A stretch of 64,000 nt of DNA from Schauerella fraxinea (GCA_030849945.1 JAVDKK010000001.1:1-64000), one strand, 5' to 3'; positions 55,724 through 64,000 are shown, counted from the stretch's first letter. The notes: a model not told the origin generated them from the sequence alone. Numbers and translations: made by a program.

Positions 55724-57874
55724 ATGCCTTCGATTGCAGATCCATCAAACATATTGAATGCCGACCGGGCGATCCGGGTGTCGGTCGGCACCGAGCCGTC
55801 CGGTTTCCTGTTCGACGCCATGCAAGGCACAGACGGCCTGTCCACCCTGTCGGAGTATCGGGTGCGCCTGCTGCATCGTTCGATGCAGGTCGACGTCGGC
55901 AGCCTGCTGGGGCAACCCCTCACGTTGACAATAGAGGCCACCTCCGCGCCCCGGTATCTCGGCGGCGTGATCGCCAGCTTTGCACTGCTGGGCCAGGCCG
56001 ACGACACGGATCGCTATTTCGCCTACGAGGCCGTGGTGGTGCCCTGGCTATGGCTGGCCACGCACAAGCGGGAATTCCGCATCTATCAGAACCAGACGGT
56101 GCCGGACACCATCAAACAGGTGCTGACGCCTTACGGGTACGTATTCGAATTCGAGTTGGCCGAAAAGTACGAGCCGCGCGTCTACTGCGTGCAGTACGAC
56201 GAAAGCGATTTTCAGTTCGTCAGCCGGCTGCTGGAAGCCGAGGGCATCCATTACTACTTTCGGCATGCCCAAAACAAGCACACCCTGGTGATGAGCGACG
56301 AGGTGCAAAGTCACAAAACCGCGCCAGGGTATGAACAGGTTCGGTACTTTCCCGAAGACAAGCTGACGCGGCCGCAGCAGGAACACGTGACTCAGATGGC
56401 GGTGTACCAAAGCCTGCGACCCGGCCGGTATACGACCAACGACTACAACTTCGTCACGCCCAATGCCGACCTGAGGGCCCGTCAGCACATACAGCTGCCC
56501 CATGAACACAACCAGGCCGAGGTTTACGACTGGCCCGGCAACTACGGCGATACGCCACTGGGGGAGCGCTATGCACGCCAGCGCATGGAGGAACAGCATC
56601 ACGTCCGCAACACCCGTACATTGCGCAGCACGGCCCGGGGCGTGGCCACTGGATCGCTGTTCAATTTGACCGGCTGCCCGCGCACGGAAGAGAACCGCGA
56701 GTATGTGGTGCTGGCCACGCGCTACGACCTGAAGGAAAACAACTACAGCTCCATGGGCGATGATGCCTCGGAGGGTCACAGGTGCCTGTTCAACCTCACC
56801 GTGCAGGACTCGAAGCTGCCTTTCCGGCCGCCCCGAACCACTGAAAAGCCGCGTTCCAGGGGTCCGCAGACCGCGGTGGTCGTGGGGCCGCAAGGCAAGG
56901 AGATCTGGACCGACGAGTACGGCCAGGTCAAGGTGCACTTCCACTGGGACCGCTACGACAAGCGCGACGAAAACAGCTCCTGCTGGATCCGTGTCTCCAG
57001 CAGTTGGGCCAGCGGCAATTTCGGCGCGATCCAGGTGCCGCGTATTGGCGACGAGGTCATCGTGGATTTTCTGAACGGAGACCCCGATTGCCCCATCATC
57101 ACGGGACGGGTATATAACGCGGCGAAGATGCCGCCCTGGAAGCTGCCTGAAAACGAAACTCAGATGGGCATTTACACGCGCTCCAGCCCTGGCGGCAACT
57201 ATCACACGGCCAACGCCCTGAGATTCGAGGACAAGACTGGCCAGGAAGAGATCTACATCCTGGCGCAGAAGGACCGCAACGAGAAAACCAAGCACAACCA
57301 TACCGAGCGAATCGACAATAACTGGGTGCAAGCCGTGGGGAACCATAAGGCCATCGAGGTCGACGGCAATCACAATGAGTCCGTGCACGGCAACATGATG
57401 CTGCACGTGGGTCCTAGCGGCGTGGGACGCGTGTTGTCCGATTCATTCCGCAAGTTGGTGGAGGGTATCGGCAACGTGGCCAAGGCGTTGCCGATCCCGG
57501 GCATCAACCAACTGGGACGCGGCGTTTATTCCCTGTTTGCGGACCAAGCCATCAACGAGGCCACCGCCGGCGTCAAGACCCAGTTCGTGGGCCTGAGCAA
57601 GACGGTGACAGTGGGCGGCACGATCGTCGAAAGCGCCGGTCATTCGATACAGCTGACGTCGGGCTCCAATATCTCGCTGGATGCCGCGAACTCGGTTTCG
57701 ATGACCTCGAATGGCGAGTTCCACATTCAAGTCGGAAAATCGGAGTTGCGCCTGACTGCCGACGGGTTCATTCGTTTGAGCGGAGACACGCTCTTTCTGA
57801 ATTTCGACAACGGCATCGAGATGCAGGCCACCAATGAAATTGCGCTTGCTTCGAAGAAAATCAATCTGAATTGA
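55724..57874 (+). CDS. vgrG: Type VI secretion system spike protein VgrG
   Basis: The 716-residue protein has the gp27-like N-terminal half (RVRLLHRSMQVDVGSLLGQPLTL; DESDFQFVSRLLEAEGIHYYF) and a gp5-like OB domain (VVVGPQGKEIWTDEYGQVKVHFHWDRYDKRDENSSCWIRVSSSWA). The GAIQVPRIGDEVIVDFLNGDPDCPIITGRVYN segment follows, then a triple-helix needle of short beta repeats ending QATNEIALASKKINLN. There is no C-terminal effector extension. It starts a five-gene plus-strand module closed by a PAAR gene, with no other type VI apparatus genes in the window, so it is an orphan cargo locus. Confidence 0.95.
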   Translation: MPSIADPSNILNADRAIRVSVGTEPSGFLFDAMQGTDGLSTLSEYRVRLLHRSMQVDVGSLLGQPLTLTIEATSAPRYLGGVIASFALLGQADDTDRYFAYEAVVVPWLWLATHKREFRIYQNQTVPDTIKQVLTPYGYVFEFELAEKYEPRVYCVQYDESDFQFVSRLLEAEGIHYYFRHAQNKHTLVMSDEVQSHKTAPGYEQVRYFPEDKLTRPQQEHVTQMAVYQSLRPGRYTTNDYNFVTPNADLRARQHIQLPHEHNQAEVYDWPGNYGDTPLGERYARQRMEEQHHVRNTRTLRSTARGVATGSLFNLTGCPRTEENREYVVLATRYDLKENNYSSMGDDASEGHRCLFNLTVQDSKLPFRPPRTTEKPRSRGPQTAVVVGPQGKEIWTDEYGQVKVHFHWDRYDKRDENSSCWIRVSSSWASGNFGAIQVPRIGDEVIVDFLNGDPDCPIITGRVYNAAKMPPWKLPENETQMGIYTRSSPGGNYHTANALRFEDKTGQEEIYILAQKDRNEKTKHNHTERIDNNWVQAVGNHKAIEVDGNHNESVHGNMMLHVGPSGVGRVLSDSFRKLVEGIGNVAKALPIPGINQLGRGVYSLFADQAINEATAGVKTQFVGLSKTVTVGGTIVESAGHSIQLTSGSNISLDAANSVSMTSNGEFHIQVGKSELRLTADGFIRLSGDTLFLNFDNGIEMQATNEIALASKKINLN

Positions 57875-57923
57875 TTTTCTTCGTATCAAGCCTCACTCAA
57901 TCGCATCAAGCACATCAATCATC

Positions 57924-58397
57924 ATGATTCACAACAAGCGACAGTTTTTTATCTCGGGCCTGACGTTGTTGCTCGTGCTCGCCGGTGTATGGATTGCATC
58001 GCATTTTTTTGGTGAGCAAAGCAAGCCGCCGCTGGCTTCGGCACAGGGACAACTTTCTTGCGGCAGCGAGCAGTATTCCGAATACAACAAGAACATGGTA
58101 TTGGCCGGAGAAATGACGATTGGCCGACAGCCACCGACGGGTACGCGCCAGCAGCAGCAAGCCATGGTCGACGCGTTCGGCGCACTTACCTTGCCAAAAG
58201 ACAAGACCGTCATTGCCGCGAGCTTTGTGAAAACCGGGAAGGTATATACGCAGATTTGCCAGGGCGAGAAATGCACCATGAACGAAATGGCGGCGCCCGA
58301 GCAGGCCTGCCTGGCCGAGAACTGGAGTGGTTGCCAATATCTGGCCATGCAATTCAGAGAAAAGCAGTACTGCTTTCTGACGCCCTCGGATCAGTGA
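57924..58397 (+). CDS. Small membrane-anchored or periplasmic cysteine-rich protein in the vgrG module
   Basis: This 157-residue protein has a short basic start (MIHNKRQFF), one hydrophobic segment (ISGLTLLLVLAGVWIASHFF) and a hydrophilic exported part. Six cysteines (LSCG, QICQ, KCTM, QACL, GCQY, YCFL) are likely to form disulfides. No family is recognised. It lies between vgrG (49-bp gap) and a putative effector gene (one-base gap). A periplasmic immunity protein against a toxin encoded next to it is a plausible guess; a role in effector loading is the alternative. Confidence 0.7.
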   Translation: MIHNKRQFFISGLTLLLVLAGVWIASHFFGEQSKPPLASAQGQLSCGSEQYSEYNKNMVLAGEMTIGRQPPTGTRQQQQAMVDAFGALTLPKDKTVIAASFVKTGKVYTQICQGEKCTMNEMAAPEQACLAENWSGCQYLAMQFREKQYCFLTPSDQ

Positions 58398-58398
58398 C

Positions 58399-59226
58399 AT
58401 GAGCGACACCGAATTTCCATTTGGCAATGACCTGATGAAGCCCGACGATTGGGTGGGTGCGATGAGCACGAAATCCAAACGTTGGCTCATTTCCTATGAA
58501 GGCAGCCTGGCCGTGGTCTGCGGCTACCACAGCTTTATTTTTCTTGGCCTGGACAGCATGGCCATCAGCGTGGTGAACATCCTGAACTGCGGCATCACCG
58601 CAAGCGCTCCCATCGGTAAGCTATTCAAGGCTGCTGGCGGCGCCGCCAGGGATGCCCTGGCCTTCGAGAAAGCCAACGATCTTGCCGGCAACGCGAAGAA
58701 GATCGACGATGCCGCGACCATGGAGCACGAACAAGGCGCAGCCAACAGCGGCATGGCGCTGTACGCGCGCATGAAGAAGGCGATACCTCAATTGGTCTAC
58801 GCGAATAAGCCCTTTTCGCTCGACGACCTCGCGGGCATGCCGGGAGGCATCGCCGGCGCCGAGATCGAAGCCGTCGGTGCGGCGGGCATCTACCGGATCG
58901 AGGGCTACGACGGATTATCGGGCGGGTTGACGGGCGATTTGTTCTTCCGGGCCACAGTCGCTAACGCAGGGACGGGATTGATCGCCGGTGGCGTGGGAAT
59001 ATCCGCAGGCGTCTGGAGCGTCGAGCGCCCCCATAATCTCTATTGGGAGCTGGGCGCCAGCGCGCGCGCGCGGTGTGTGGTGGAAAACAGCGCGCCAGGC
59101 TACGACCAGCCCTATCGTCAAATTCCAAACCTTCATCCATATCTGCAGGGCCTGCCCCCAGCAGGCTGCCCGATCGAAGAAACCCACTTCAATCCTGCCC
59201 GCCTCATGCAGCAACCGGTCCCTTGA
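58399..59226 (+). CDS. Unknown protein in the vgrG module, candidate type VI cargo
   Basis: This 275-residue protein has no family I recognise and no signal peptide. Two Gly/Ala-rich hydrophobic regions stand out: IFLGLDSMAISVVNILNCG (residues about 49-68), and GGLTGDLFFRATVANAGTGLI followed by AGGVGISAGVWSV (about 173-210). The C-terminal tail is hydrophilic with PYRQIPNLHPYLQGLPP. Lack of a secretion signal, glycine-rich hydrophobic segments and position behind vgrG are compatible with a membrane-active type VI effector, but no catalytic motif is visible. It starts one base after the upstream stop. Confidence 0.65.
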   Translation: MSDTEFPFGNDLMKPDDWVGAMSTKSKRWLISYEGSLAVVCGYHSFIFLGLDSMAISVVNILNCGITASAPIGKLFKAAGGAARDALAFEKANDLAGNAKKIDDAATMEHEQGAANSGMALYARMKKAIPQLVYANKPFSLDDLAGMPGGIAGAEIEAVGAAGIYRIEGYDGLSGGLTGDLFFRATVANAGTGLIAGGVGISAGVWSVERPHNLYWELGASARARCVVENSAPGYDQPYRQIPNLHPYLQGLPPAGCPIEETHFNPARLMQQPVP

Positions 59227-59231
59227 GCCCA

Positions 59232-59837
59232 ATGAACACGCAAAGCGCAATCGAATCCAGCAAACCGGCGTTGGCCGGCGCGATCCTGTCCAAAGGCGGC
59301 CAGAGCTTGCCGGATCTGTGGCGCATACAGCACTCGAACGCCAACCTGTTCGCCCGCTTTGTCAGAACGGCGCAGCCTAAGCGAGCGGCAGGTATCTCGG
59401 CGCTGATTGGCGACGGAGAGATCGCCATCCGGCGGGAATTGCAATCCATACCCGCAGCGTCCTGGGTAAGCCTGTGCGCAGCGGCCGGCTGGACGCATGT
59501 GGGCGCAGCGTCGCTGTCATGGTGCGACGGCGCCAACGAGGAACAGCTGTGGCAGGCGTGGACCGAGGCCACGCCATCGGCCGCTTCCCCAGAGGACGCC
59601 TTCTTCATCGCAGCCAGATCGACGAACCCCGCGTTCCTGCTCGACGACAAGACCCTGTCGGCTTTCGTGCCGCATCTGTTGGCAGACAAGATGAAGGTAT
59701 GCGTATCCCTGGCAGCACGTTGCGAGCAGGTGTCGATGGATTGCTCGCCGGCAGCGCTACATGCTCTGCCCAAGGACTTTCAACAATTCCTGTCTCATCG
59801 CGAAATCAAGCTTGCCCAGATGGACGCCAAGCGCTGA
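59232..59837 (+). CDS. Unknown soluble protein in the vgrG module
   Basis: The 201-residue protein, starting MNTQSAIESSKPAL, has no signal peptide or membrane helix. It is rich in Ala, Trp and Cys (WVSLCAAAGWTHVGAASLSWCDG). Its helical, tryptophan-rich middle resembles the small DUF proteins often found beside PAAR genes, but I cannot name a family with confidence. An adaptor for loading cargo on the spike is possible. It lies six bases after the candidate cargo gene and 51 bp before the PAAR gene. Confidence 0.65.
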   Translation: MNTQSAIESSKPALAGAILSKGGQSLPDLWRIQHSNANLFARFVRTAQPKRAAGISALIGDGEIAIRRELQSIPAASWVSLCAAAGWTHVGAASLSWCDGANEEQLWQAWTEATPSAASPEDAFFIAARSTNPAFLLDDKTLSAFVPHLLADKMKVCVSLAARCEQVSMDCSPAALHALPKDFQQFLSHREIKLAQMDAKR

Positions 59838-59888
59838 GCGCCGAACCTGTGCATAGCGCACAACCTGTTTTGGAATACCGTCCTCCCG

Positions 59889-60179
59889 ATGCCCGCCGCA
59901 GCCAGACTCAACGATCACGCCTCCGACCATGACGGTGCGCCGCCGACACCGTGTACCGGTGCCTCGCCCGATGTCAGCATCGACGGCCGCGCAGCCGTAC
60001 GTCAAGGAGACCCCTTCGCGTCGCACGCCCGCCCAGACGAGTCCGATCATGCGCGCAACCTCGCGGAAGGATCGAGTTCGGTGTTCATCAACGGCAAGCC
60101 TGCCGGCAGGATCGGGGATAAGATTTCATGCGGCGGCCAGATCGCGGAAGGATCGGAGACCGTATTCGTCGGCGGCTAA
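59889..60179 (+). CDS. PAAR-domain spike-tip protein
   Basis: The 96-residue protein is a stand-alone PAAR domain: MPAAARLNDHASDHDGAPPTPCTGASPDVSIDGRAAVRQGDPF and then SSVFINGKPAGRIGDKISCGGQIAEGSETVFVGG, with His and Cys residues for the zinc at the cone tip. It caps the VgrG trimer. Being the last gene of the module, it supports reading 55724-60179 as one spike-plus-cargo unit. The gene ends 35 bp before a tRNA-Gly gene on the other strand. Confidence 0.94.
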   Translation: MPAAARLNDHASDHDGAPPTPCTGASPDVSIDGRAAVRQGDPFASHARPDESDHARNLAEGSSSVFINGKPAGRIGDKISCGGQIAEGSETVFVGG

Positions 60180-60213
60180 GCGCGACTAACCGGCAAGCCG
60201 TTCGAAAATGATG

Positions 60214-60287
60214 TGGAGCGGGTGAAGGGAATCGAACCCTCGTATGAAGCTTGGGAAGCTGCCGTTCTACCATTAAACTACACCCGC
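60214..60287 (-). tRNA. tRNA-Gly (anticodon CCC)
   Basis: A 74-nt tRNA is read on the minus strand. It has acceptor GCGGGTG/CACCCGC, D-arm AGTTTAATGGTAGA, anticodon loop TTCCCAA (CCC at positions 34-36), T-arm GAGGGTTCGATTCCCTT and an encoded CCA end. It closely resembles E. coli glyU, which reads GGG codons. The second anticodon-stem pair is C-U (28-42), a mismatch. Confidence 0.96.
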
Positions 60288-60483
60288 TCTGGGTGCACGC
60301 GAGCGCTCGCGCGACCGGAATTATAGCGCCGGTTGCCCGGCCCTACGTCAGGCCGCCATCATTTCGCACATTAGTCGCGGAAAAAGCCGCTCACTGCAGA
60401 ACCACACGCTTGCCGCCGAGCATCACGGATTTGTCCACCCGCGCGCAAGCAAATCCCCGCGCCTCAAATTACAATCCCCTGCT

Positions 60484-61179
60484 ATGACTACGAACACCCC
60501 TCCGGCGAACGCGCCGACCCATATCCGCAGCTTCGTCCATCGGCGCGGGCACATCACCCAGGGCCAGCGCGATGCGCTCGAAACGCTAACCGGCAAATGG
60601 ACGATTCCCTATGCCGCCGAACGGCTCGACCTGGATCAAACCTTCGGCCGCACCGCCCCCACGATCCTGGAGATCGGTTTCGGCATGGGCGAAACCACCG
60701 AGAAGATCGCAACGGCCCGCCCCGACGACAACTTCCTGGGCGTTGAAGTATTCAATGCCGGCGTGGGCTCGCTCATGCGCCGCGCCGAAGACAACGGCCT
60801 GACCAACATCCGCATCATTCAACACGATGCGGTCGAAGTGGTGCGCGACATGATCGCCCCCGACTGCCTGGCCGGCGTGCATGTGTATTTCCCGGATCCG
60901 TGGCCCAAGAAGCGCCATCACAAGCGCCGCTTGCTGCAGCCCACCTTCGTGGCCGCGCTCACCAGTCGCATCGCCCCGGGCGGCTACTTCCACTGCGCTA
61001 CCGATTGGGAAGAGTACGCCCACCAGATGCTGGAAGTGCTGGGTGGCGAACCGCTGCTGGAAAATACGGCGGACGGCTTTGCGCCTCGCCCCGATTACCG
61101 CCCGCTCACGAAGTTCGAGAACCGCGGCATTCGCCTCGGTCATGGCGTGTGGGATCTCATTTTCAAACGTAAGGCCTAA
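60484..61179 (+). CDS. trmB: tRNA (guanine-N7-)-methyltransferase
   Basis: The 231-residue SAM-dependent enzyme forms m7G46 in tRNA. Family signatures are the SAM site ILEIGFGMGETTEKIATA, FLGVEVFNAGVGSLMRRAE, and the conserved VYFPDPWPKKRHHKRRLLQPTFV. It follows the tRNA region and is immediately joined to pip (stop and start adjacent). Confidence 0.97.
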   Translation: MTTNTPPANAPTHIRSFVHRRGHITQGQRDALETLTGKWTIPYAAERLDLDQTFGRTAPTILEIGFGMGETTEKIATARPDDNFLGVEVFNAGVGSLMRRAEDNGLTNIRIIQHDAVEVVRDMIAPDCLAGVHVYFPDPWPKKRHHKRRLLQPTFVAALTSRIAPGGYFHCATDWEEYAHQMLEVLGGEPLLENTADGFAPRPDYRPLTKFENRGIRLGHGVWDLIFKRKA

Positions 61180-62130
61180 ATGCTGTTTCCTTCGATCGAA
61201 CCGTATCGCCACGGCATGCTCGATACCGGCGACGGACACCAAATCTACTGGGAGTTGTGCGGCAATCCGGAAGGCAAGCCGGCCGTGTTTCTGCACGGTG
61301 GCCCGGGTAGCGGTTGCTCGCCCGTGCACCGCCAGCTTTTCGATCCCGCCAAATACAACGTGTTGTTGTTCGATCAGCGCGGTTGCGGACGCTCGCAGCC
61401 CCACGCCAATCTGCAGAACAACACAACCTGGCATCTGGTGGCCGATATCGAGCGCCTGCGTCAGGACGTGATGGGTGCGGACCAACTGTTGGTGTTTGGC
61501 GGTTCGTGGGGTTCGACGTTGGCGCTGGCCTATGCGCAAACGCATCCTGAGCGTGTGAGTGCGCTCATCGTGCGCGGCATCTTTACGCTGCGCCGGGCCG
61601 AGGTGTTGTGGTTCTATCAAGAAGGTGCATCGTGGCTCTTCCCGGATTACTGGGAGGATTTCGTGGCGCCCATTCCGGAAAACGAGCGCACGGACCTGAT
61701 CGGCGCCTACCATCGCCGCCTCACCGGCGACGATGAGGCTGAGCAGCTCCGCGCCGCACACGCCTGGAGCAATTGGGAGGATCGCACGATCACCCTGCTG
61801 CCCGGTGCCCGGCATCAGCAAGCCAACTCATCCGATCGCCGTGCCCTGGCCTTTGCCCGCATCGAAAACCACTATTTCATCAATCGTGGCTTCATGGATG
61901 AAGGGCAGTTGTTCAGAAATGTCGATCGCCTGAACGGCATTCCCGGCGTCATCGTGCAGGGCCGTTATGATGCCTGCACACCGGTGAAAAGTGCGTGGGA
62001 CCTGCATCGCGCGTGGCCCGAGGCCGATTTCCAGTTGGTGCCTGATGCCGGCCACGCGTTCAATGAGCCGGGTATCTTGAAGCGCCTGGTTGAAGCCACC
62101 AATCGTTTCGTCGCAGATCAGGAAGGATGA
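61180..62130 (+). CDS. pip: Proline iminopeptidase
   Basis: The 316-residue alpha/beta hydrolase (family S33) removes N-terminal proline. It has the oxyanion loop FLHGGPGSGCSP, LFDQRGCGRSQPHA, the nucleophile elbow VFGGSWGSTLALAYAQ and the late GRYDACTPVKSAW and DAGHAF segments with Asp and His. The start is contiguous with trmB and the stop overlaps thiS. Confidence 0.95.
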   Translation: MLFPSIEPYRHGMLDTGDGHQIYWELCGNPEGKPAVFLHGGPGSGCSPVHRQLFDPAKYNVLLFDQRGCGRSQPHANLQNNTTWHLVADIERLRQDVMGADQLLVFGGSWGSTLALAYAQTHPERVSALIVRGIFTLRRAEVLWFYQEGASWLFPDYWEDFVAPIPENERTDLIGAYHRRLTGDDEAEQLRAAHAWSNWEDRTITLLPGARHQQANSSDRRALAFARIENHYFINRGFMDEGQLFRNVDRLNGIPGVIVQGRYDACTPVKSAWDLHRAWPEADFQLVPDAGHAFNEPGILKRLVEATNRFVADQEG

Positions 62131-62330
62131 TGGACATTACCTTGAACGGCGAAAGCCGCCCCCTGGCTGGTCCCACAACCGTGGCCCAATTGCTCGAAGA
62201 GCTGGGCTACACCGGCAAGCGCGTCGCCGTGGAACGCAATGGCGACATCGTGCCGAAGAGCCAGCACGGCGATACCGCGCTGGCTGCGGGCGACAAGCTT
62301 GAGATCGTTGTGGCGGTAGGCGGCGGCTGA
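62127..62330 (+). CDS. thiS: Sulfur carrier protein ThiS
   Basis: This 67-residue ubiquitin-like protein starts MMDITLNGESRPL and ends in the required Gly-Gly (VVAVGGG), where sulfur is loaded as a thiocarboxylate for the thiazole ring of thiamine. The start overlaps the pip stop (ATGA); the second Met at 62130 is equally possible. ThiG, ThiE and ThiF partners are not in the window, and transcription seems to end at the terminator just downstream, so they must be elsewhere. Confidence 0.92.
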   Translation: MMDITLNGESRPLAGPTTVAQLLEELGYTGKRVAVERNGDIVPKSQHGDTALAAGDKLEIVVAVGGG

Positions 62331-62374
62331 ATCGCCTGTGGCCGAACACCGATCTGCTCGCTGCACGCAAAAAT

Positions 62375-62408
62375 AAATCGGGCCACCTCGAAAGAAGTGG
62401 CCCGATTT
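62375..62408. terminator. Bidirectional intrinsic terminator between thiS and ffh
   Basis: A 12-bp perfect stem AAATCGGGCCAC/GTGGCCCGATTT (62375-62386 with 62397-62408) with a ten-base loop has A/T-rich ends on both sides and sits between two convergent genes. Confidence 0.85.
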
Positions 62409-62484
62409 GCGTACGTGCGGTGACTGAGTCGCCACTTATGAGCGGCGGCCGGTGTCGCGGCTCATAGTGAGCCGCAGTTCAGTC

Positions 62485-63897
62485 TTACCGCATCTTCCCG
62501 CCGAGCTTCGCCAAGCCCTTCATGCCGCCCATGGCGCGCATCATCTTGGCCATGCCGCCCTTTTGCATCTGCTTCATCATGCCTTGCATCTGCTCGAACT
62601 GGTTCAGCAGGCGATTCACTTCCTGAACCGGAACGCCCGAGCCCATCGCGATACGGCGTTTGCGTTGCGCCTTGATCAGCTCAGGCTTGGCCCGCTCGGC
62701 AGGCGTCATCGAATTCAGAATGCCTTCCGTGCGGCGCATCTGCTTTTCAGCCTGACCGCTTTGCAATTGACCGGCCGCTTGCTGAAACTGCGCGGGCAGT
62801 TTTTCAAGCAGCGAGCCCATGTCGCCCATCTTCTTGACCTGACCCAACTGCTCGCGGAAGTCGTTCAAATCGAACTTGTTGCCCGATTTGATCTTGGTCG
62901 CGAGCTTTTGCGCTTCGGCGATATCGATGTTTTGCTGCGCCTGCTCGACCAGCGACACGATGTCGCCCATGCCCAGCACGCGTTGCGCCATCCGGTCGGG
63001 GTGGAACGGCTCCAGGCCATCCAGCTTTTCGGATACGCCAACGAACTTCAACGGTTTGCCGGTAATGTGGCGCACCGACAAGGCCGCACCGCCGCGGGCG
63101 TCGCCGTCCAGCTTGGTGAGCACCACCCCGGTCAGCGGCAGCGCATCCGAGAACGCCTTGGCCGTATTGACCGCATCCTGCCCCTGCATCGCGTCGACCA
63201 CGAACAGCGTTTCGATCGGCTTGACGATGTCATGCAAGGCGCGGATTTCGCGCATCATGGCCTCGTCGATACCCAAACGACCGGCCGTATCCAGGATCAG
63301 CACGTCATAGTGATGACGCTTGGCGTGATCCAGCGCCCGGCGAGCGATGTCTTCGGGCTTCTCAGTGCTTTCGGTTTGCAGGAAGTGCACGCCCACTTGC
63401 GCGGCCACGGTCTTCAACTGCTCGATTGCGGCCGGGCGATACACGTCGGCGCTCACCACCAACACGTTTTTCTTGCCCGTCTTGCGCCCTTGGTGGACGT
63501 GCTGTCCTTCCTTGAGCCAGCGGGCGAGCTTGCCGGTGGTGGTGGTTTTACCCGCCCCCTGCAGGCCCGCCATCAAAATCACGGCGGGCGGTGTGGTGGA
63601 CAGCGACAGCTCGCTGGTATGCGGGCCCAGATCGCCGCCCATCAAGGCGGTTAGTTCTTTATTGACCACGCCCACGAGGGCCTGGCCGGGCTTGAGGCTG
63701 CCGACGACCTCTTCACCGAGCGCTTTTTCTTTCACGCGGGCGACGAAATCGCGCACCACGGGCAGGGCGACGTCGGCCTCCAGCAAGGCCATACGGACCT
63801 CGCGGAGCATTTCCTGGGTGTTGGCCTCAGTCAGGCGGGCTTCGCCGCGGATCGTCTTGACGACCCGGGACAGACGTTGCGTTAAGTTGTCGAGCAT
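62485..63897 (-). CDS. ffh: Signal recognition particle protein Ffh
   Basis: The 470-residue SRP54 homologue has the N domain, the G domain with G1 ILMAGLQGAGKTTTTGKLARWL near residue 105, DTAGRLGIDE, and LTKLDGDARGGAAL. The methionine-rich M domain (from about residue 300) includes MQGMMKQMQKGGMAKMMRAMGGM at the C-terminus, which binds signal peptides and 4.5S RNA. It targets inner-membrane proteins cotranslationally. The upstream 103 bp to the window edge hold no recognisable gene. Confidence 0.97.
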   Translation of the reverse strand: MLDNLTQRLSRVVKTIRGEARLTEANTQEMLREVRMALLEADVALPVVRDFVARVKEKALGEEVVGSLKPGQALVGVVNKELTALMGGDLGPHTSELSLSTTPPAVILMAGLQGAGKTTTTGKLARWLKEGQHVHQGRKTGKKNVLVVSADVYRPAAIEQLKTVAAQVGVHFLQTESTEKPEDIARRALDHAKRHHYDVLILDTAGRLGIDEAMMREIRALHDIVKPIETLFVVDAMQGQDAVNTAKAFSDALPLTGVVLTKLDGDARGGAALSVRHITGKPLKFVGVSEKLDGLEPFHPDRMAQRVLGMGDIVSLVEQAQQNIDIAEAQKLATKIKSGNKFDLNDFREQLGQVKKMGDMGSLLEKLPAQFQQAAGQLQSGQAEKQMRRTEGILNSMTPAERAKPELIKAQRKRRIAMGSGVPVQEVNRLLNQFEQMQGMMKQMQKGGMAKMMRAMGGMKGLAKLGGKMR

Positions 63898-64000
63898 GAG
63901 AGGCGTTTCCGCTTAAACTAGTCGATTGAACGGTGACCGACGGGCGCTGAAAATGTGCCGGCGGGCGACGATCGCCCGGGGGTCGCTACCTGACGACGGT

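Noticed and set aside
60214..60290. attB/attL core for a genomic island at the tRNA-Gly gene
   Set aside because: No integrase is present and no repeated tRNA 3' segment was found by eye in the module flanks.
63898..64000. Possible gene at the right edge divergent from ffh
   Set aside because: The 103 bases left hold no start with a ribosome-binding site and no recognisable peptide.

Overview
The window is high-GC DNA from a betaproteobacterium, most likely a member of the Burkholderiales (Alcaligenaceae: Bordetella, Achromobacter or a relative). Pointers are the thyA-folA overlap, the apbC/metG/dcd neighbourhood, the Coq7-type ubiquinone hydroxylase, a Bug-family solute-binding protein beside CoA-dependent enzymes, and a gcvT-gcvH-gcvP operon behind a tandem glycine riboswitch. 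No CRISPR array, rRNA operon, insertion sequence or integrase was seen. Genus-level placement is inference.

Layout. 1-1309 (minus): the edge of a surface-polysaccharide cluster (nucleotide-sugar dehydrogenase, polyprenyl-phosphate sugar-1-phosphate transferase). It is preceded by a compact transcription unit at about 1489-1672 with its own promoter, an anti-Shine-Dalgarno hairpin loop and an intrinsic terminator. 1902-4834: coq7, an OsmC-like protein, thyA and folA. 4843-9492: a MocR-type regulator divergent from a beta-alanine aminotransferase and a malonate-semialdehyde dehydrogenase. 9651-16184: a complete dipeptide-type ABC importer followed by an MlrC/M81 metallopeptidase. 16323-21416 (minus): glycine cleavage system under a tandem glycine riboswitch. 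21592-25862: superoxide dismutase, a BaiN/HI0933-type flavoprotein and a basic amino-acid decarboxylase. 26011-34162 (minus): an unknown acidic protein, dcd, tamB, tamA, apbC. 34228-39315: a small membrane protein, metG, a rhodanese-type tRNA hydroxylase and two META-domain lipoproteins.

39435-45014 carries a LysR regulator and a probable catabolic operon (CaiB-type CoA-transferase, HMG-CoA-lyase-type enzyme, Bug protein, HSL-type esterase). 45241-48767 has a pentapeptide-repeat protein, a membrane metallophosphoesterase and an unknown secreted protein preceded by a pentanucleotide microsatellite of 15.6 copies. 48780-51013 (minus) is a cystine-type ABC importer. 51277-55418 is a FecI/FecR/TonB-receptor iron system with candidate Fur boxes. 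55724-60179 is an orphan type VI secretion cargo module (VgrG, three unrecognised proteins, PAAR) ending 35 bp from a tRNA-Gly(CCC) gene. 60484-63897 contains trmB, pip, thiS and ffh.

The most interesting items are the anti-Shine-Dalgarno RNA with an overlapping Pro-Pro-Pro leader peptide near 1.5 kb, the microsatellite upstream of a secreted protein at 47.6 kb, the orphan VgrG/PAAR module with unknown cargo, and the transporter-MlrC operon.
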